Shown here piece after piece: positions 7,067 to 10,119 of a stretch of 10,119 nucleotides of DNA. Position 1 is the stretch's first letter; each line of letters starts with the position of its first letter. The DNA is taken from the NCBI GenBank assembly GCA_903847285.1, contig CAINDH010000213.1, positions 1-10,119 on the forward strand, given 5' to 3'. The position numbers and the translations under genes are program-made. The notes beneath the pieces are model-generated. The model did no database searches. It was not told where the DNA came from and saw nothing but the letters and a program-made list of their open reading frames with translations. Source of the stretch: an uncultured Verrucomicrobia subdivision 3 bacterium. GTDB taxonomy: Bacteria > Verrucomicrobiota > Verrucomicrobiae > Limisphaerales > UBA11358.

Positions 7067-8614
7067 ATGAAAAACAAAACACTATTAGTCACTTGGCTTA
7101 GCGCCAGCTTGTCCGTTTTTTCGGGACAAGTCCTGACCGCCGCAGATTCAGTTCCGCAAAAGCCGAATATCCTCTTCATTGCCGTGGATGATTTGCGGCC
7201 GGAACTTGGGTGCTATGGGAAGGACTACATCAAAAGCCCGAACATTGATGGCCTGGCGAAGTCGGGAGTCACTTTCAACCGCGCCTATGTTCAACAGGCC
7301 GTTTGCTCGCCGTCGCGCACGTGCGTGATGACCGGCGTGCGTCCCGACACCTCGAAAGTCACAGACTTGGTGACGCATTTCCGCGTCGCGTTGCCCGATG
7401 TCGTCACGCTCGGCCAGAACTTCAAGCAGAACGGATATTTTGTGCAGGGAATGGGGAAAATTTTTCACGGTCACCTGGATGATGCGCCAACATGGTCGGT
7501 GCCGTGGTTCACTCCCAAAGCACCTCGCTATGCGCTTCCAGAGAATCAGGCAACAAGTCCGGTGGCGACGGAAGGTGAACCTGACGACGCTGCGCCTGTG
7601 ACCAAGGGCAAGAAAAAGAAAAAAGCCAAGGGTGCCAGTGCCAGCAGCGACGGCGAGGCGGGCGGGGGCGGGATGGTTTATGAATGCGCCGATGTGCCGG
7701 ACAACACGTATCAAGACGGCAAAGTCGCCGAGCTTGCCGTAAAGACCTTGCAGGACATGAGCAAGAAGGGACAGCCGTTCTTTCTCGCGGTGGGTTTCAT
7801 CAAGCCGCATCTGCCGTGGGTTGCGCCGAAGAAATATTGGGATATGTATGACGAGTCAAAAATCGCGCTCGCACCGAATCCGTTTTATCCGAAAGATGCC
7901 CCGAGCTATGCCATCCGCAAGTATGACGGGGAGATTTATCAATACCGCGGCATGAGCGAAAAAGGCAAGGAAGTTCCGGATGAACTGGCTCACAAACTCA
8001 AACACGCCTACTTCGCTTCGGTCAGTTACAGCGATGCTCAGGTAGGGGTGGTTCTGGCCGAACTGAAGCGGCTTGGTTTGGACAAAAATACAATCGTGGT
8101 TCTCTGGGGCGACCATGGTTGGAAACTCGGCGAGCACAGTTCCTGGGGCAAACACAGCAATGTGGAGAACGACGTGAACGCGCCGCTGATCTTCTCCACG
8201 CCGAGCATGAAGAACGCGGGATCACATTCCGACGCGCTCGTGGAGTTCGTGGATATTTATCCAACGTTATCCGAACTCGCCGGCCTGTCGCTGCCGAGTC
8301 ATCTCGAAGGCACGAGTCTCAAGCCTTTGCTCGATGACCCGAAGCGCGCCTGGAAGAGCGCGGCGTTCAGCCAGTATCCGCGCAACGAACTGATGGGTTA
8401 CTCGATGCGCACCGACCGCTACCGTCTCACCGTCTGGGTGGATCAGAAGGACCATGCCAAGGTGGACGCCACGGAACTTTACGATCATCAAGTTGATCCG
8501 CAGGAAAATTACAACCTTGCCAAGAAGCCCGAGAACGCCGAGCTCGTCGCTAAGCTGATGGAGCAATGGAAAAAAGGCTGGCAGGGCGCGAAGCCGGCGG
8601 TTACAGCAAAGTAA
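7067..8614 (+). CDS. Secreted iduronate-2-sulfatase-like sulfatase (S1_7-like), copy B
   Basis: The 515-residue protein is a close paralogue of the preceding gene. In the N-terminal catalytic part I count roughly four identical residues in five. It has a signal peptide (about residues 1-26, ending TAA), AVDDLRPELGCYG, the standard CSPSR signature (80-84, Cys80 as formylglycine precursor), MGKIFH (129-134), GFIKPHLPW and GDHGWKLGEH. Expected active-site residues Asp41, Asp42, Lys131, His134, His248, Asp349, His350 and Lys362 are all present. The two copies differ most in the Lys/Gly-rich insert (about 179-203) and in residues 271-302, where copy B has a longer, tyrosine-rich segment. These regions lie near the substrate side in the family, so different sulfate positions are plausible but inferred. 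The GH2 gene starts 13 bp downstream. The start at 7067 gives an intact signal peptide. Confidence 0.93.
   Translation: MKNKTLLVTWLSASLSVFSGQVLTAADSVPQKPNILFIAVDDLRPELGCYGKDYIKSPNIDGLAKSGVTFNRAYVQQAVCSPSRTCVMTGVRPDTSKVTDLVTHFRVALPDVVTLGQNFKQNGYFVQGMGKIFHGHLDDAPTWSVPWFTPKAPRYALPENQATSPVATEGEPDDAAPVTKGKKKKKAKGASASSDGEAGGGGMVYECADVPDNTYQDGKVAELAVKTLQDMSKKGQPFFLAVGFIKPHLPWVAPKKYWDMYDESKIALAPNPFYPKDAPSYAIRKYDGEIYQYRGMSEKGKEVPDELAHKLKHAYFASVSYSDAQVGVVLAELKRLGLDKNTIVVLWGDHGWKLGEHSSWGKHSNVENDVNAPLIFSTPSMKNAGSHSDALVEFVDIYPTLSELAGLSLPSHLEGTSLKPLLDDPKRAWKSAAFSQYPRNELMGYSMRTDRYRLTVWVDQKDHAKVDATELYDHQVDPQENYNLAKKPENAELVAKLMEQWKKGWQGAKPAVTAK
7108..7130 (+). other. Perfect 7-bp inverted repeat in the leader-coding region of sulfatase copy B
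   Basis: CTTGTCC at 7108-7114 pairs with GGACAAG at 7124-7130 around a 9-base, T-rich loop. It lies about 40 bases after the start codon, within the signal-peptide codons. An overlapping GGACAAGTCC palindrome adds a competing pairing. It may be a small mRNA hairpin; it may also be chance. Confidence 0.4.
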
Positions 8615-8627
8615 AAATTTGTTCCCG

Positions 8628-10119
8628 ATGAAGCGATTCCCGGTTTTCAATCCTTTGTGCATTCTCTTCGCCGGAGCATTGGCTGTTTGCACCAATGTAT
8701 TCGGCGCGGAGAACATTCAACGGCTCGACAGCGGCTGGGAATTTTACCAAGGCTCGCTCGGAAGCACGTGGGAAATCTGGCGAGGCGACAAGGCGACGGA
8801 CAACGTAAACTGGACGCCAGTCACGCTGCCGCACTGCTTCAACGCGCGTGATTCGGTTGATCCTGATGTTCGTTACTATCAAGGACCGGGCTGGTATCGC
8901 ACGCATTTGAAAATTGCGAATCCGTTTCCGGATGGTCGCACGTTGCTGCATTTCGACGGCGCGGGACAAAAGTCTCAGGTGTTCGTCGGCATGAAAAAAG
9001 TCGGCGAACATCTCGGAGGCTACGACCAGTGGGATGTGGACATCACCGACGCCGTTGCGAAGGAAACTGAAGTGCTGCTGGCCGTGCTGTGCGACAACTC
9101 GCGCGACGCTGAGAGCATTCCGTCCGACTTGAGCGACTTCAATCGCTATGGCGGACTTTATCGCCACGTCAATCTAGTCTATGTGCCGGCGGTTTCACTG
9201 GAGCGCGTTCACATCGGGCCGACACTCGGCGCGGACGGCAAGGCATCGGTGAAGATTCGCGGACGGCTCTACAATCCGACTTCGCTGAAAGATGAAGCAG
9301 AACTGGCCATCGAAGTGCGAGACGCGAATGGTAAATCAATTCAGACCGCGACACAGAAACTTTCTCTATGGTCAGGCGAAAAAGAAATTACCACGCTTGA
9401 AATCGCCAAGCCAGATTTGTGGTCGCCCAAGACACCGACGCTTTACACCTGCGTGTTGACGTTCAAGTCGGCGCAGGGCGAGCAGGTGTTGACTGAAAAA
9501 TTCGGCGTGCGCTCGGTCGAGTGGGTGGAGCACGGTCCATTCAAGTTGAACGGCGAGCGGTTGCTGCTGCGCGGCACTCATTACCACGAAGATCACGCCG
9601 GCGTTGCCGCTGCCGTGCCGGACGACGTGGTGCGCCAGACATTGCAGGCGATGAAAGAAATGGGCGCGAATTTCGTCCGGCTCGGACATTACCAACAAGC
9701 CCCGCTGGTTTTGGAAATGTGCGATGAAATCGGAATCCTGGCCTGGGAAGAAATTCCGTGGTGTCGCGGCGGGCTGGGCGGCGAGCGTTATCAACAGCAG
9801 GCGCTCGACATGCAAAAGGCGATGATTGACCAGCATTACAATCATCCGTCCATCATTTTGTGGGGGCTCGGCAACGAGAACGACTGGCCGGGTGATTTCG
9901 AAAATTTCGACAAGGATGCGATTCACGCTTTCATGACGAAACTCAACACTCAGTCGCATCAGCTTGATCCGTCACGCAAGACCGTGATTCGCCGCTGCGA
10001 TTTTTGCAAAGATGTTCCCGACGTTTATTCACCGAGCATCTGGGCGGGCTGGTATGGCGGACGTTACACCGAGTATCGCGGGACGGTCGAGAAGGCCATC
10101 AAGGACACGCCGTTTTTCA
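8628..10119 (+). CDS. Glycoside hydrolase family 2 enzyme (beta-galactosidase/glucuronidase-like), 3'-truncated
   Basis: An ATG at 8628 opens a frame that runs to the window end with no stop (497 complete codons), beginning with the signal peptide MKRFPVFNPLCILFAGALAV and ending about residue 26. Residues about 30-185 are the GH2 sugar-binding jelly roll (GWEFYQG, LPHCFN, GWYR, LGGYDQWDVDIT, YGGLYR). Residues about 190-295 are the Ig-like middle domain (KPDLWSPKTPTLYT). The TIM barrel starts near 300 with KLNGERLLLRGTHYHEDHAG, FVRLGHYQQAP, CDEIGILAWEEIPW and NHPSIILWGLGNEND. Glu417 in GNEN is the expected acid/base. The nucleophile Glu lies beyond the window. GH2 enzymes release beta-linked galactose, glucuronate, mannose or related sugars from chain ends by a retaining mechanism. 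Which sugar cannot be told here; it probably takes the de-sulfated oligosaccharides from the upstream enzymes. RBS is weak or absent. Confidence 0.92.
   Translation, partial: MKRFPVFNPLCILFAGALAVCTNVFGAENIQRLDSGWEFYQGSLGSTWEIWRGDKATDNVNWTPVTLPHCFNARDSVDPDVRYYQGPGWYRTHLKIANPFPDGRTLLHFDGAGQKSQVFVGMKKVGEHLGGYDQWDVDITDAVAKETEVLLAVLCDNSRDAESIPSDLSDFNRYGGLYRHVNLVYVPAVSLERVHIGPTLGADGKASVKIRGRLYNPTSLKDEAELAIEVRDANGKSIQTATQKLSLWSGEKEITTLEIAKPDLWSPKTPTLYTCVLTFKSAQGEQVLTEKFGVRSVEWVEHGPFKLNGERLLLRGTHYHEDHAGVAAAVPDDVVRQTLQAMKEMGANFVRLGHYQQAPLVLEMCDEIGILAWEEIPWCRGGLGGERYQQQALDMQKAMIDQHYNHPSIILWGLGNENDWPGDFENFDKDAIHAFMTKLNTQSHQLDPSRKTVIRRCDFCKDVPDVYSPSIWAGWYGGRYTEYRGTVEKAIKDTPFF

Noticed and set aside
7148..7810. 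Reverse-strand open frame (about 220 codons) opposite sulfatase copy B
   Set aside because: It lies antisense to a strongly supported sulfatase with a complete catalytic motif set. There is no independent evidence for a gene.
8601..9167. Reverse-strand open frame across the sulfatase/GH2 junction
   Set aside because: It overlaps the start of the GH2 gene, whose signal peptide and domain motifs are clear on the + strand.
1..10119. CRISPR arrays, tRNA/rRNA genes, insertion sequences or phage genes
   Set aside because: There are no regularly spaced repeats, no RNA-gene-like segments, no transposase or integrase motifs, and almost all of the window is occupied by the six enzymes.

Overview
The window looks like a stretch of a Verrucomicrobiota-type genome (best guess Limisphaerales/Pedosphaera relatives). 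This is inferred from style: moderately GC-rich DNA, a very long Thr/Asn/Ser-rich secreted enzyme with Ig-like modules and a C-terminal module ending in an 'RFYRV' motif, a sulfatase with an EF-hand tail, and several sulfatases beside a lyase and a GH2 enzyme with no SusC/SusD pair. No taxonomic marker gene is present.

All six genes lie on the + strand and are tightly packed, so they probably form one polysaccharide-utilisation operon. In order they are: (1) a 5'-truncated multidomain polysaccharide lyase with a PL7/alginate_lyase2-type catalytic domain (to 2747); (2) a secreted alpha/beta-hydrolase esterase that overlaps the lyase stop by 4 bp (2744-3688); (3) a 90-bp gap; (4) an arylsulfatase-type sulfatase with a C-terminal EF-hand segment (3779-5461); (5) and (6) two tandem paralogous iduronate-2-sulfatase-like sulfatases (5503-7047 and 7067-8614); (7) a 3'-truncated glycoside hydrolase family 2 enzyme (8628 to the window end). 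The last four genes are separated by only 41, 19 and 13 bp.

All five genes whose start is visible encode an N-terminal signal peptide, so the system works in the periplasm or outside the cell. The combination suggests stepwise breakdown of a sulfated, probably acylated and uronate-containing polysaccharide: the lyase cuts the chain, the esterase removes acyl groups, three sulfatases remove sulfate at different positions, and the GH2 enzyme trims beta-linked sugars. The true substrate cannot be read from sequence. The lyase keeps the PL7 arginine and tyrosine motifs but has QIK where PL7 alginate lyases have QIH or QVH, so alginate is not a safe call. No transporter, regulator, sulfatase-maturation enzyme, RNA gene, mobile element or CRISPR array is visible. 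The most interesting points are the variant lyase active site, the sulfatase whose GKWH motif reads GKWG, the diverging tandem sulfatase pair, and two unrecognised beta-rich modules in the lyase.
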